DNA from: Pseudomonadota bacterium
Lineage (GTDB): Bacteria; Desulfobacterota; Desulfobulbia; Desulfobulbales; Desulfocapsaceae
Length of the DNA: 64,000 bases
Direction: 5' to 3'
NCBI GenBank assembly: GCA_018821985.1
Contig: JAHJKP010000032.1
Coordinates: 238,745 to 302,744, forward strand
Under the pieces are notes generated by a model, which saw only the letters and a list, made by a program, of their open reading frames with translations, was not told where the DNA came from and did no database searches. Position numbers and translations under genes: made by a program. Shown here piece after piece: positions 27,920-36,399 of this stretch; the stretch's first letter is position 1, and every line of letters starts with the position of its first letter.

Positions 27920-28660
27920 ATGACTCCCTTTACTAATCAGAAAGTTATTGTCACCGGAGCAAGCCGCGGCTTGGGGCGGGCCATCAGCCTGGCCTTTCTC
28001 GGTGCTGGCGCCCAAGTTATCGGGATTTATGGCAGCAACAGTGATGCGGCCAGGGACTTTGCTGAAGAATGCAAGCAGTTTGGTGACAGGCTGCAACTTC
28101 ACCAGTGCGATGTCTCCGACAGCAAGCAGGTCGAGGAGTTCTTCCGTCAGGTGGAAGATGAGTTTGACACCATTGATGTCCTGATCAACAATGCGGGAAT
28201 CCGCCGCGATGGTCTCCTTGCCCTCATGGACAGCAAGGACTGGCAACAGGTTATCGATATCAATCTCACCGGAACCTTTAACATGTCCAAACAGGCTGTA
28301 TTGCTGATGATGAAACAGAAATATGGACGTATCATCAATATCACCTCTCCTGTTGCCCATCTCGGTTTTGCCGGTCAGGCCAACTATGCGGCCTCTAAAG
28401 CGGGACAAATCGGCATGACCAAGAGCCTGGCCAAAGAAACAGCGCGCAAGAAGATCACAGTCAACTGTGTCTCCCCTGGATTTATCGCCACCGACCTCCT
28501 CAATGATCTGAGTGCCGAGCAAATGGCTGCCTATAAAAAACTGGTGCCCATGCGCCGTTTTGGCACTGCGGAAGAAGTGGCGGACGCAGTTCTTTTTCTT
28601 GCCGGCCGACCGGCCTCCTACATTACCGGCGCCGTGCTGGAAGTCAATGGAGGCTTATAA
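27920..28660 (+). CDS. 3-oxoacyl-ACP reductase-type SDR (FabG-like)
   Basis: Short-chain dehydrogenase (246 residues) with the NADPH loop TGASRGLGRAI at the N-terminus, NNAGIRRDG, catalytic Ser (NITSPVAHLG) and YAASK (Tyr/Lys), and PGFIATDLL. It is expected to reduce the 3-oxoacyl-ACP made by the operon's ketosynthase. It starts 9 bp after the second CrtI-like gene and its stop abuts the dehydratase start, so the set is a tight operon. A general FabG role is possible, but the context favours a dedicated enzyme. Confidence 0.93.
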   Translation: MTPFTNQKVIVTGASRGLGRAISLAFLGAGAQVIGIYGSNSDAARDFAEECKQFGDRLQLHQCDVSDSKQVEEFFRQVEDEFDTIDVLINNAGIRRDGLLALMDSKDWQQVIDINLTGTFNMSKQAVLLMMKQKYGRIINITSPVAHLGFAGQANYAASKAGQIGMTKSLAKETARKKITVNCVSPGFIATDLLNDLSAEQMAAYKKLVPMRRFGTAEEVADAVLFLAGRPASYITGAVLEVNGGL

Positions 28661-29113
28661 ATGAGCATGACCATTGACCCGCTCATCACTGAACTGATTC
28701 CCCACCGGCCTCCCTTTCTCTGGATTGACAGGATTATCAGCTATGAGGAAGGGATCATGGTTACTGAAAAATGCATCCCTGAAGACCTGGATATCTTCAA
28801 AGGGCATTATCCCGAGCATCCCATCCTGCCGGGAGTGATTCTTTGCGAAGCCCTGTTTCAGACCGGTGCCCTGCTTATCGCCAGAATGTTACAAGACGCA
28901 CAGGAGACCAAACACGGCATCCCTGTCCTCACCAGGATTGGCGTGGCCCGTTTCAAACGTCCCGTGGGTCCGGGCAGCACTATCCGGATGCAGGTGCATC
29001 TAAAAGAGAAAGTTGCCGGTTCCTGGTTCATGAAAGGTATCCTGCGCGTCAAAGAAAAAATCGCCGTTCAGGTTGATTTCTCCTGTACCATCAGCTCTGC
29101 CTTGCAGCCGTAA
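28661..29113 (+). CDS. 3-hydroxyacyl-ACP dehydratase (FabZ-like hot-dog fold)
   Basis: A 150-residue hot-dog protein with the FabZ active site: IPHRPPFLWIDRI, then FKGHYPEHPILPGVILCEAL giving the catalytic His (GHYPEHP) and Glu (CEAL). It is expected to remove water from 3-hydroxyacyl-ACP. It begins immediately after the ketoreductase stop and ends the ketosynthase-to-dehydratase operon. There is no enoyl reductase in the operon, so a product keeping its double bonds is plausible (inference). Confidence 0.92.
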   Translation: MSMTIDPLITELIPHRPPFLWIDRIISYEEGIMVTEKCIPEDLDIFKGHYPEHPILPGVILCEALFQTGALLIARMLQDAQETKHGIPVLTRIGVARFKRPVGPGSTIRMQVHLKEKVAGSWFMKGILRVKEKIAVQVDFSCTISSALQP

Positions 29114-29124
29114 ACAATTCCGCT

Positions 29125-29358
29125 ATGAAATCACCAGACATATGCGACAACGAACCTGTCTTTATCTGTATCTACTGTGATCAGAAAAAAGTGCACCTGC
29201 AAGGGCGCTGACACTACGTCAAGGCCATCTGCACAGGATACGGAATGATATTTTCAGTCGATGAGTATACAGAAGCAGTTAGAGATATGGCAGGAAAGAA
29301 TATGCAAGGGATCCGACAGTTGACTTTTTACCCAAATAAAGTATTTTTTTATAAATAA
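29125..29358 (+). pseudogene. Small reading frame interrupted by an in-frame TGA
   Basis: From the ATG at 29125, 28 codons lead to a TGA at 29209-29211. The same frame stays open for 48 more codons to a TAA at 29356. Before the TGA is FICIYCDQKKVHLQGR (a CxxC pair), after it HYVKAICTGYGM and a well-mixed amino-acid tail (FSVDEYTEAVRDMAGKNM). This looks like a 77-residue protein with one recoded or mutated codon. A TGG-to-TGA nonsense change is the simple reading. A selenocysteine codon is the alternative, but I see no convincing SECIS-type hairpin just after it. The family is not recognised. It follows the dehydratase by 11 bp. Confidence 0.45.
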
Positions 29359-29419
29359 AATTTACTTCCATACATTTTATTAAAACAATACAAAGACAAA
29401 CACTTAAAGGAATAGACAC

Positions 29420-30121
29420 GTGCAGCTATCGATCGCCAATATGATTTTACATGCTGGTCCAGTTGGACAACTGGTCATGCTTGTTCTCCTTCTTTTTTCC
29501 GTCATTTCCTGGTCTATTGTCTTTATAAAGACACGTCTGTTTAAAAAAGTCTCCACCGACACCCAGGATTTCCTGGAGGCCTTCTGGGCTTCAAGCAAGC
29601 TCAGCGATGCCTATGAGACTGCCCAGGAATATGAATACAGTCCTGAAGCGACTATCTTTTCGGCAGGATTCACTGAACTGCAAAAGATCAACAAGATCCG
29701 TAGCCGTAAGGATGGAATCAATCAGCCGGAAACTCTGGATATGCAAATGGCCACCATGGACAACCTGAAACGGGCCATCCGCAAAGCAGAATCCCAGGAG
29801 ATCACTGAAATGGGGAAATACCTGCCTTTTCTTGCTACCACCGGCAGCGCTACCCCCTTTATTGGTCTTTTTGGTACGGTCTGGGGTATCATGGCCTCTT
29901 TTCACGATATCGGCATGCGCGGTTCCGCCTCCCTGGCCGTTGTCGCCCCTGGTATCTCTGAGGCCTTGATCGCTACAGCTGCAGGCCTTGCTGTTGCTAT
30001 TCCAGCAGTTATTTTCTATAATTATTTCGCCAACAAACTGACCTATATTGACGGTGAGATGCAGAATTTTTCCACCGATTTCCTCAACCTTGTTGAACGC
30101 GACATGATAGGCCGCGGATAG
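29420..30121 (+). CDS. tolQ: TolQ (proton-channel subunit of the Tol-Pal system)
   Basis: Inner-membrane MotA/TolQ/ExbB-family protein (233 residues). Three hydrophobic segments are visible: residues 10-35 (MLVLLLFSVISWSIVFIKT), about 140-165 (ATTGSATPFIGLFGTVWGIM) and about 180-205 (EALIATAAGLAVAIPAVIFY). The channel motif GLFGTVWGIM is canonical. The start is a GTG at 29420 with AAGGA upstream. It opens tolQ-tolR-tolA-tolB-cpoB. The order and the tolB gene favour TolQ over ExbB. Confidence 0.92.
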   Translation: MQLSIANMILHAGPVGQLVMLVLLLFSVISWSIVFIKTRLFKKVSTDTQDFLEAFWASSKLSDAYETAQEYEYSPEATIFSAGFTELQKINKIRSRKDGINQPETLDMQMATMDNLKRAIRKAESQEITEMGKYLPFLATTGSATPFIGLFGTVWGIMASFHDIGMRGSASLAVVAPGISEALIATAAGLAVAIPAVIFYNYFANKLTYIDGEMQNFSTDFLNLVERDMIGRG

Positions 30122-30127
30122 CTAATT

Positions 30128-30190
30128 AATTACGAATTATGGATTACGATTCGTCTCTTTTTGATTCGTAATTCGTAATTTTCTTTTTTA
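30128..30190 (+). repeat. AT-rich hairpin with T-tract between tolQ and tolR
   Basis: AATTACGAATTA (30128-30139) pairs with TAATTCGTAATT (30169-30180) around a spacer that repeats the same ATTACGA/TCGTAAT units. A T-rich tract (30181-30190, TTCTTTTTTA) follows. It could attenuate transcription between tolQ and tolR or be a copy of a dispersed AATTACG-type repeat. The downstream genes are clearly part of the same functional set. Confidence 0.5.
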
Positions 30191-30205
30191 CTGGATACGA
30201 ATCAA

Positions 30206-30634
30206 ATGGGAATGGGATCAAGCAGGGGAAATAACCCAAGAGGACTTGTTGCCGATATCAATGTAACCCCTCTCGTAGATGTTATGCTGGTGCTGCTCAT
30301 CATCTTCATGGTAACCGCACCGATGATGACTCAGGGGCTGGATGTTGATCTGCCGGAAACCACAGCCAATTCGCTGCGGCAGAAAGAAGATCCCCAAGTG
30401 GTCAGTGTTGACAAGGAAGGCAAGATAATGCTGGGCAAAATCGAATACACCCAACCTGTCCTTCGCGAGCAACTAGCCAAGATATTCGCTGAAAAAGGAA
30501 AAGAAGAACTCATTTTACTCAAGGCGGACAAGAATATAACCTATGGACAGGTAGCCTCAATTATGGCTGACATTAAAGCCGCAGGGTTCACCAAACTAGG
30601 AATGGTCACTAAACCCTCGGATGAAAAACAGTAA
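30206..30634 (+). CDS. tolR: TolR (ExbD/TolR family)
   Basis: A 142-residue bitopic inner-membrane protein. After a short cytoplasmic N-terminus, VADINVTPLVDVMLVLLIIFMVTAP (key residues: the Asp of VDVMLVLL lining the proton path) forms the single membrane helix. The periplasmic domain carries LPETTANSLRQ and a C-terminal alpha/beta fold. It works with TolQ to harness the proton motive force. The end overlaps tolA by 14 bp. Confidence 0.93.
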   Translation: MGMGSSRGNNPRGLVADINVTPLVDVMLVLLIIFMVTAPMMTQGLDVDLPETTANSLRQKEDPQVVSVDKEGKIMLGKIEYTQPVLREQLAKIFAEKGKEELILLKADKNITYGQVASIMADIKAAGFTKLGMVTKPSDEKQ

Positions 30635-31646
30635 CGTGCCTGCGAATCAAGCATTCATCCACGACCGGCCCAACGAATGGAAACTACCGATAAACCTGGC
30701 AATCGGTCTCCATCTTCTGGCTCTTTTTTGCGCCATGGTCCTTCCGGGTCTATTGGATCAACGAACCATTCTCCCGGAAATTACCACCATTGATCTGGTG
30801 AACATGGGAGAACCGGCCGCCCCAAGTAAACCTGCTACTCCTACGGCAGCAAAACAAGAAACAAAAAAGGCAATCCCCCCCCCACCCCCTAAACCTGCTG
30901 AGATCCTTAAGCCGGAGATAACAAAACAGATTCCTCTTCCACCTGAAATGCCGGATGCAGTTCCCATTCCAGAACCGACGGCTACTCCTGAACCGGTTGC
31001 ACCCCCCGCACCAGTCGAGGCCATTTCGATTAAGCCGTTAAAGCAAAAACTAAAAAAAATAATCAAGGATATCCCCGACACCCGGCCTGAAGATGCCAAG
31101 ATTCGTAAGGACGAGTTGAAAAGCATTACCAAAAAACTCCAGGAAGAGGCCAAAAAAGAAACTGCGGCCCAAGAAACTATCAGACGTCAGCGACAACTGG
31201 CTGCAGCCCGCGAGGAGGCCAGACGCGCGGAGCTGGAGGCCAGAATGGCTGCGGCAGACGCCAAGAATGCCCTGCGAGATCAGATCCGGGCTTCAACCAG
31301 CGCCAGCCCATCTCAAACGTCCTCGCAGACAGGTGCCAATGCACAAAGCATGGGCATACTGGAACAGCAATATTATGCGACAATTATGGGCCATATACAA
31401 CAATACTGGCTACCACCCGATGTCAAAACATGGGATCCCAATATTTTAGCGATAGTCAGTATCACCATTGCCAGCGACGGCCAGATCGTCAGCCAGAGTT
31501 TTGAGCAGGGATCCGGGGATAACCTTTTTGATCAGTTTGTACTCAAGACCTTGGAGGCTGCCAATCCCCTGCCAGCACCACCACCAGCCCTGCAAAAACA
31601 ACGCATTGAAATAGGCCTCCGCTTCAAGCCAAGCGGAATTCAGTGA
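30621..31646 (+). CDS. tolA: TolA-like energy-transducing protein (TonB C-terminal fold)
   Basis: A 341-residue protein with an N-terminal membrane anchor (LAIGLHLLALFCAMVLPGLL). A long Pro/Ala/Lys-rich spacer follows (PPPPPKPAE, PEPTATPEPVAPP), then a charged coiled-coil (residues 165-215, RQLAAAREEARRAELEARMA). The C-terminal TonB/TolA domain follows (YYATIMGHIQQYW...NILAIVSITIASDGQI...). This is the TolA layout. It links TolQR to outer-membrane partners during envelope constriction. The C-terminal domain could be called TonB-like. The operon decides for TolA. Confidence 0.87.
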   Translation: MKNSNVPANQAFIHDRPNEWKLPINLAIGLHLLALFCAMVLPGLLDQRTILPEITTIDLVNMGEPAAPSKPATPTAAKQETKKAIPPPPPKPAEILKPEITKQIPLPPEMPDAVPIPEPTATPEPVAPPAPVEAISIKPLKQKLKKIIKDIPDTRPEDAKIRKDELKSITKKLQEEAKKETAAQETIRRQRQLAAAREEARRAELEARMAAADAKNALRDQIRASTSASPSQTSSQTGANAQSMGILEQQYYATIMGHIQQYWLPPDVKTWDPNILAIVSITIASDGQIVSQSFEQGSGDNLFDQFVLKTLEAANPLPAPPPALQKQRIEIGLRFKPSGIQ

Positions 31647-31722
31647 TTTTTTCATCTATCAGTGGTATATATATTATTAATATACAAACCTTTCTTTTTT
31701 CCTTTTACCCCATTGTCGCATT

Positions 31723-33021
31723 ATGAAACCGATACGTTTTACAGGTACGCTCCTCCTTAGTGTTCTCCTTATACTGTGTAATACCGCCATATTTGCACAA
31801 GCAGATACCAAGGTCTATCTTGACATTACCGCGTCAGGATCACGAAAGATCAATATGGCAGTTCCCTGGTTTACCAACACGGCAAAGTCCGGTGAGTTGC
31901 AGGCCTTTGGACGTGAACTGGCCAACACCCTGGAAAAAGCACTGGAATTTCATGGAATCATTTCAATCATCCCCAATCAGAGCTATTCTGGTTCCGGGTC
32001 TCCTGACTGGAAGCAAATTGGCGCCGATTATACCATCCTGGGAAGCTACACCATGTCACCAGCAGGGATCAATTTTGAGATGCGCCTTCTGGATGTGGGA
32101 GGCGGCGATATGGTCCTCGGTAAAAAATATACGGGGACAACAGAGCAGAAACAGGACATAATCTTTAAATTCTGCGACAGTGTCATCAAGGAGCTCACCG
32201 GTGAACCAGGTATTGCCTCCAGCCAGATAGCCTTTATTGCCGACAGCACCGGTGCCAAAGAGGCCTACCTGACAAATATCCTTGGAGATAAGACAAGACA
32301 AATAACCCGCCATCGAAACCTGGTGATTTCTCCCCGCTTCACTCCTGATGGTCAGAGTCTCAGCTATACCTCCTACCACAAGGGCAATCAGAATCTTTAC
32401 ATTACCGATCTCAACCAAAGCACCTCGACCCAGGTCCTTTCACGCAGAAAAGGGATGAATCTGGGGCCTGCCTGGTCACCTGATGGACAGAAGATGATTC
32501 TGACCATGAGCAAAGACGGCAATCCTGATCTCTATCTGCTTGACCGTCAGGGGAACGTTCTGGAACAACTGACCAAACGTTCAGGAATCAATGTCTCGGC
32601 AGCCTGGTCACCTGATGGCAAAACAATAGCCTTTGTATCGGATCGCAGTGGTAAGCCACAGATCTATCTCATGGACCTCGGTAGTAAAAATGTTCAGAGG
32701 CTCACATTTAAGGGGACAGAAAATGCTGAGCCCTCGTGGTCTCCAAAGGGGGATCTTCTGGCCTATTCCAGTCTTACCAATGGCTCATATCAGATTTGCA
32801 CCATCACTCCCCAACAAGGTGCCACACCTTTCCAGGTTACAAAAGATGCAAATCAGCACGAATCACCAGACTGGTCACCTGACGGCAAACAACTGATCTA
32901 CTCGCAACGTGATGGTGGCACTCGCAAAATTTATGCTATCCTGAAAAACGGCACTTTTCAGCGACAACTTTTCTCGTTAAAAGGCAACCAGACTTATCCC
33001 CGCTGGTCCTCTAAAAAATAA
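31723..33021 (+). CDS. tolB: Tol-Pal system translocation protein TolB
   Basis: Periplasmic protein (432 residues) with a Sec signal peptide (FTGTLLLSVLLILCNTAIFA). The N-terminal domain comes next, then a six-bladed beta-propeller made of WSPDG-type repeats: LGPAWSPDGQKM, VSAAWSPDGKTI, AEPSWSPKGDLL, ESPDWSPDGKQL and YPRWSSKK at the end. It normally cycles between TolA and the lipoprotein Pal. The gene lies between tolA and cpoB. No pal follows, so the partner must be encoded elsewhere or be different. Confidence 0.96.
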   Translation: MKPIRFTGTLLLSVLLILCNTAIFAQADTKVYLDITASGSRKINMAVPWFTNTAKSGELQAFGRELANTLEKALEFHGIISIIPNQSYSGSGSPDWKQIGADYTILGSYTMSPAGINFEMRLLDVGGGDMVLGKKYTGTTEQKQDIIFKFCDSVIKELTGEPGIASSQIAFIADSTGAKEAYLTNILGDKTRQITRHRNLVISPRFTPDGQSLSYTSYHKGNQNLYITDLNQSTSTQVLSRRKGMNLGPAWSPDGQKMILTMSKDGNPDLYLLDRQGNVLEQLTKRSGINVSAAWSPDGKTIAFVSDRSGKPQIYLMDLGSKNVQRLTFKGTENAEPSWSPKGDLLAYSSLTNGSYQICTITPQQGATPFQVTKDANQHESPDWSPDGKQLIYSQRDGGTRKIYAILKNGTFQRQLFSLKGNQTYPRWSSKK

Positions 33022-33056
33022 TATTTATAAATAATATCATTGAACAGGTAAATGCC

Positions 33057-34133
33057 ATGAATAAATCTTTCATTACCCTCCTTGTCCTTCTCTTCTTAAG
33101 CCCTTTTCTTGTCCAGTGCGCCAGTCAGGATGAAGTCAGAACCCTCTCCTATCAATTACGGGCGGTAAATAAAAAACTTGAGGACATGCAGGCCAATACC
33201 GTAAACAAGATGCAGAAAAAACAGGCTAGTTCAGCGGGACAGTTAAATGAAATGCAACAGGAACTACTGGCCCTGAAAAGTGAGCTTGAGTCAACAGCAA
33301 TGACCAACCGCCAGCTTCAGGAACAAAATAAAGAGCTAGAGAGCTCACTCCAGGAATTAGTTTCCAAGCAATCTTCTGACACCGATATCAAGATTACTCA
33401 GCTCAATGAGCAGCTCAAACAACAACAGGATAGCGTGGCAACCCTGCAGGCAGCTCGGGCACTAGAGGCAGAGCGGAAAGCTCGCGCTGCAGCTGAAGCA
33501 GCTGATGCCGCAAGATTAAAGGTAAAAATGGCAAGCAGCAATCAGGGCATTACTCAGATTCAGGCTGAACGTAAAAAACAGCTCAAAGGGCAGGAATCGG
33601 CATCGGTGAAACAGGCCCCCGCCCCCCCTGCAACCGTGTCAGAAGAAGCCCCGTCAGCAGCAGAAGCAGTGTCTCCTGAGGAGGCGGTCACAACGATACC
33701 CGCTCCGGCCAAATCGGCACAAGACCCAAATATGGGCCAGGAATCACCAGCCGCAGACGCAACACCAACTGATGATCTCTTCAACCAGGCACAAAAGAAA
33801 TACGAGGCAGGAAGTTATCAAAATGCCTACGAGATGTTTGAATCCTATATCGACAAAAACGGCAGTAGCGCCAATGCCATCCAGGCTCGGTACATGATGG
33901 GTGAATGTCTCTACCAGCAAAAAGAATACGATCAGGCGATCCTCCAGTATCAAAAAATCATCGCCAGTCAACCAAAACATGCAAAAACACCAGCCGCCCT
34001 ATTAAAACAGGGCATGGCCTTTGAACAGCTCTCGGACAAGGATACTGCCAAAATCATTTACCAGAAGATTATAAGCTCTTATGGGTCCAGCCCTGAGGCT
34101 CAGCAAGCCAAGAGTAAACTCTCTTCCTTATAA
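33057..34133 (+). CDS. cpoB: Tol-Pal associated protein CpoB (YbgF), lipoprotein form
   Basis: A 358-residue protein with a lipobox-type signal (LSPFLVQC, Cys21). It has a long coiled-coil (residues 25-150), a Pro/Ala-rich linker (APAPPATVSEEAPSAAEAV) and C-terminal tetratricopeptide repeats beginning DLFNQAQKKYEAGSYQNAYEMF. This is the CpoB architecture, which coordinates peptidoglycan synthesis with outer-membrane constriction. Standard E. coli CpoB is a soluble periplasmic protein, whereas the Cys here suggests outer-membrane anchoring. It sits directly after tolB in the place where pal-cpoB would be. Confidence 0.88.
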   Translation: MNKSFITLLVLLFLSPFLVQCASQDEVRTLSYQLRAVNKKLEDMQANTVNKMQKKQASSAGQLNEMQQELLALKSELESTAMTNRQLQEQNKELESSLQELVSKQSSDTDIKITQLNEQLKQQQDSVATLQAARALEAERKARAAAEAADAARLKVKMASSNQGITQIQAERKKQLKGQESASVKQAPAPPATVSEEAPSAAEAVSPEEAVTTIPAPAKSAQDPNMGQESPAADATPTDDLFNQAQKKYEAGSYQNAYEMFESYIDKNGSSANAIQARYMMGECLYQQKEYDQAILQYQKIIASQPKHAKTPAALLKQGMAFEQLSDKDTAKIIYQKIISSYGSSPEAQQAKSKLSSL

Positions 34134-34151
34134 GGACGCTGCACGCATCCA

Positions 34152-34883
34152 GTGAAGCAACGTCTTGACGAACTCCTTGTCACCTTTGGTCTGGCCGAGA
34201 CCCTGATCAAGGCCAGGGCACTGATAGGTGCCGGGCATGTTCTGGTCAATGAGCAGTTGGCTGATAAAGCGGGGAATTTGTTCGCCCAGGATATCAAAAT
34301 TCAGGTCAAGCCAAGTTGTCTCTATGTTTCTCGAGGCGGCTTAAAATTGAAAGGCGCACTCGATGCCTTCAATTACAATCCAACAGGTCAGATTTGCGCC
34401 GACATTGGCGCCTCAAGCGGTGGTTTTACCGACTGCCTGCTCCAACATGGAGCCAGCAAGGTCTACGCTGTTGATGTTGGCTATGGCCAGCTTGACTGGA
34501 AACTGCGCCAGGACCCCAGGGTGGTGGTGATTGAACGCTTTAACGCCCGGAAGATCACAAAAATTCAGATTCCGGAAATCATTGATCTGGCCGTCATTGA
34601 CTCTTCATTTATCTCCTTGACCAAACTGATTCCGCCCTTGCTCCCCCTTTTTGGAGAACAGACTCATCTGATCGCCCTGATCAAACCCCAATTTGAACTA
34701 TCCAGAGAGAAGGTCCCCAAGGGCGGGGTCGTTCACGACCCACACCTCCACGAAGAGGCCATAGCCAAGATCCAGCTCTTCAGCCACAAACTTGGACTGA
34801 CGAGCCAGGGAGTTGTCCGTTCCCCCATTGTCGGTCCCAAGGGAAACAGTGAGTTTCTGATCTATCTGACCCTTGCAACATAA
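34152..34883 (+). CDS. tlyA: TlyA-family rRNA 2'-O-methyltransferase
   Basis: A 243-residue protein with an N-terminal S4 RNA-binding domain (RLDELLVTFGL, then ALIGAGHVLVNEQLADKAG) and a FtsJ-type methyltransferase domain with SAM motif DIGASSGGFTDCLL and DVGYGQLDWKLRQDPRV. The catalytic KDKE-type tetrad includes IKPQFE and the final Glu near GNSEFL. It modifies ribosomal RNA (16S and/or 23S in characterised members). GTG start at 34152. The C-terminal 104 bp overlap the end of the convergent M48 peptidase frame. Confidence 0.93.
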   Translation: MKQRLDELLVTFGLAETLIKARALIGAGHVLVNEQLADKAGNLFAQDIKIQVKPSCLYVSRGGLKLKGALDAFNYNPTGQICADIGASSGGFTDCLLQHGASKVYAVDVGYGQLDWKLRQDPRVVVIERFNARKITKIQIPEIIDLAVIDSSFISLTKLIPPLLPLFGEQTHLIALIKPQFELSREKVPKGGVVHDPHLHEEAIAKIQLFSHKLGLTSQGVVRSPIVGPKGNSEFLIYLTLAT

Positions 34884-36399
34884 ACATCCCGCCATCACTC
34901 TCAAAATGGCACCAGCCTCCGACTTCTCCTTCCTCCTCCTCTTTCCTCTTCTTTTCTTCTTCCTGTTCCTTTTTTGAGCCAGGACCTTCCTCAAGACGTT
35001 CTATGGTCTCCAGTTGCACCTTAGCATTGTCACGGATATCGCGAGACATCGATTGATCCTTGATAACCCGCTCAAAATTTTCTTTGGCAAGTTCAATACG
35101 CCCCTCATACAGATAATGTTTTCCCAGATAATAGGACGCCTCTCCCTTCTTGCCCTGGCTTGCCCTCAGTTTCCCGATCTCATAATAGACCTTGGAATAT
35201 TCGGGTATCTCCCGGGCCACAGTAAAGAGATTTTCTTCTGCCTCTTTCAGCTTGCCAAGCTCAAGATAGACCTTTGCCAGCTGAAAGACAGCCCACAGAT
35301 CTGCCGGATTCTTTCTTGAGGCCTGCAGGGTCAGTTCCAAAGCCTTTTCCTTGTTGCCCGCCGCAAGTTCTACGCGGCCCAGATCAACCAGCAGGATTGA
35401 TCTATCTGGATATGCTGCAATCACTTCAAGCAACAAGGCACGACTACGTTCATAATTATTTGCCTCTCTCTCCACCTGGGAAAGGCCATACTTGGCCATG
35501 GTTCTTTCAAGAGGAGAGGACTTTGGATCAGAAATCTTCGTGGCCAGAAAATTGCGGAACTGACCATCATCTTCAATCTGGGAGAGAATCCGGTATTTAA
35601 AACGTAAAAAAGAAAAATTATCAGTCTGCTGACTGACATTACTTAATGGCGCCTTTTCAATGGCGATAAGGGATTGCACATATCCAAGACGGGCCTCGGG
35701 ATCAGGGTGAGTGAGCAGATACGGGGGAACATCACCCATACGATAACGGGTGATCCGCCGCATGGTCTTCAACATCTTTTCCATGGCAACCGGATCTCTT
35801 TCCAGCTTCTTCATCCAGCCATAGGAGAGGAGATCGGCCTCTTCCTCATCCTGACGACTGAAATGCAGGTTCAGTGCCTGATTAGCTGCCATTGAACCTG
35901 TTACCAGGGCCTGACCTGCTACGCCCCCACCGCCAAGGGCCAACCCGGCAATGGCCAGGGCAAGTGCACCAATGCCCACCTTCATTCCTTTATCCATGCG
36001 GGAGGCAATATGGCGGCTGACCACATGACCAACCTCATGGGCCATGACCGAAATCAGTTCATCCTCACTGCCCATGGTCTCAATGAGCCCGGAATGAAAA
36101 AAAATCAGGCCGGAGGGGGCGGCAAAGGCATTAAACTCCTTATTTCTTATCACAAAAAAATGATAATCAAAATATTGAGCTCCCGCCACCCGCAGCACCT
36201 CAGCGCCGAGTTCATTAACATATTGAGAGATATCAGGGTCATCAACAAGGGAAAAGGCCAACCGAATCTGATACAAAAGAATTTCTCCCACCTCTCGCTC
36301 CTCGCCGACAGTGAAAGCGGCAACAGGCCGGGCGCAGGAAAGATGCAAGAAGGAGAAGACGAGAACAATGGCCCAGATTTTCTGAAAATTCTTTTTCAT
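34780..36399 (-). CDS. M48 metallopeptidase with TPR-like repeats (BepA/YfgC-like)
   Basis: An exported peptidase of 539 residues. It has a signal peptide (LVFSFLHLSCARPVAA) and the zinc motif HEVGH (121-125), preceded by GLIFFHSGLIETM. The third ligand lies in the SRQDEEEADLLSYG region, and TPR-like helices span about residues 300-490. Such proteins act in outer-membrane protein quality control. The tail after residue 480 is low-complexity (GSKKEQEEEKKRKEEEEGE). It then continues for about 45 residues across the convergent tlyA gene, which suggests a frameshift or an overextended end. The start overlaps the oleD stop by 4 bp, making it the last gene of the ole operon. Confidence 0.88.
   Translation of the reverse strand: MKKNFQKIWAIVLVFSFLHLSCARPVAAFTVGEEREVGEILLYQIRLAFSLVDDPDISQYVNELGAEVLRVAGAQYFDYHFFVIRNKEFNAFAAPSGLIFFHSGLIETMGSEDELISVMAHEVGHVVSRHIASRMDKGMKVGIGALALAIAGLALGGGGVAGQALVTGSMAANQALNLHFSRQDEEEADLLSYGWMKKLERDPVAMEKMLKTMRRITRYRMGDVPPYLLTHPDPEARLGYVQSLIAIEKAPLSNVSQQTDNFSFLRFKYRILSQIEDDGQFRNFLATKISDPKSSPLERTMAKYGLSQVEREANNYERSRALLLEVIAAYPDRSILLVDLGRVELAAGNKEKALELTLQASRKNPADLWAVFQLAKVYLELGKLKEAEENLFTVAREIPEYSKVYYEIGKLRASQGKKGEASYYLGKHYLYEGRIELAKENFERVIKDQSMSRDIRDNAKVQLETIERLEEGPGSKKEQEEEKKRKEEEEGEVGGWCHFESDGGMFMLQGSDRSETHCFPWDRQWGNGQLPGSSVQVCG

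Noticed and set aside
29125..29358. Confident selenoprotein call
   Set aside because: No clear SECIS-type stem was seen after the TGA and no selenocysteine genes are in the window, so a nonsense mutation is at least as likely.
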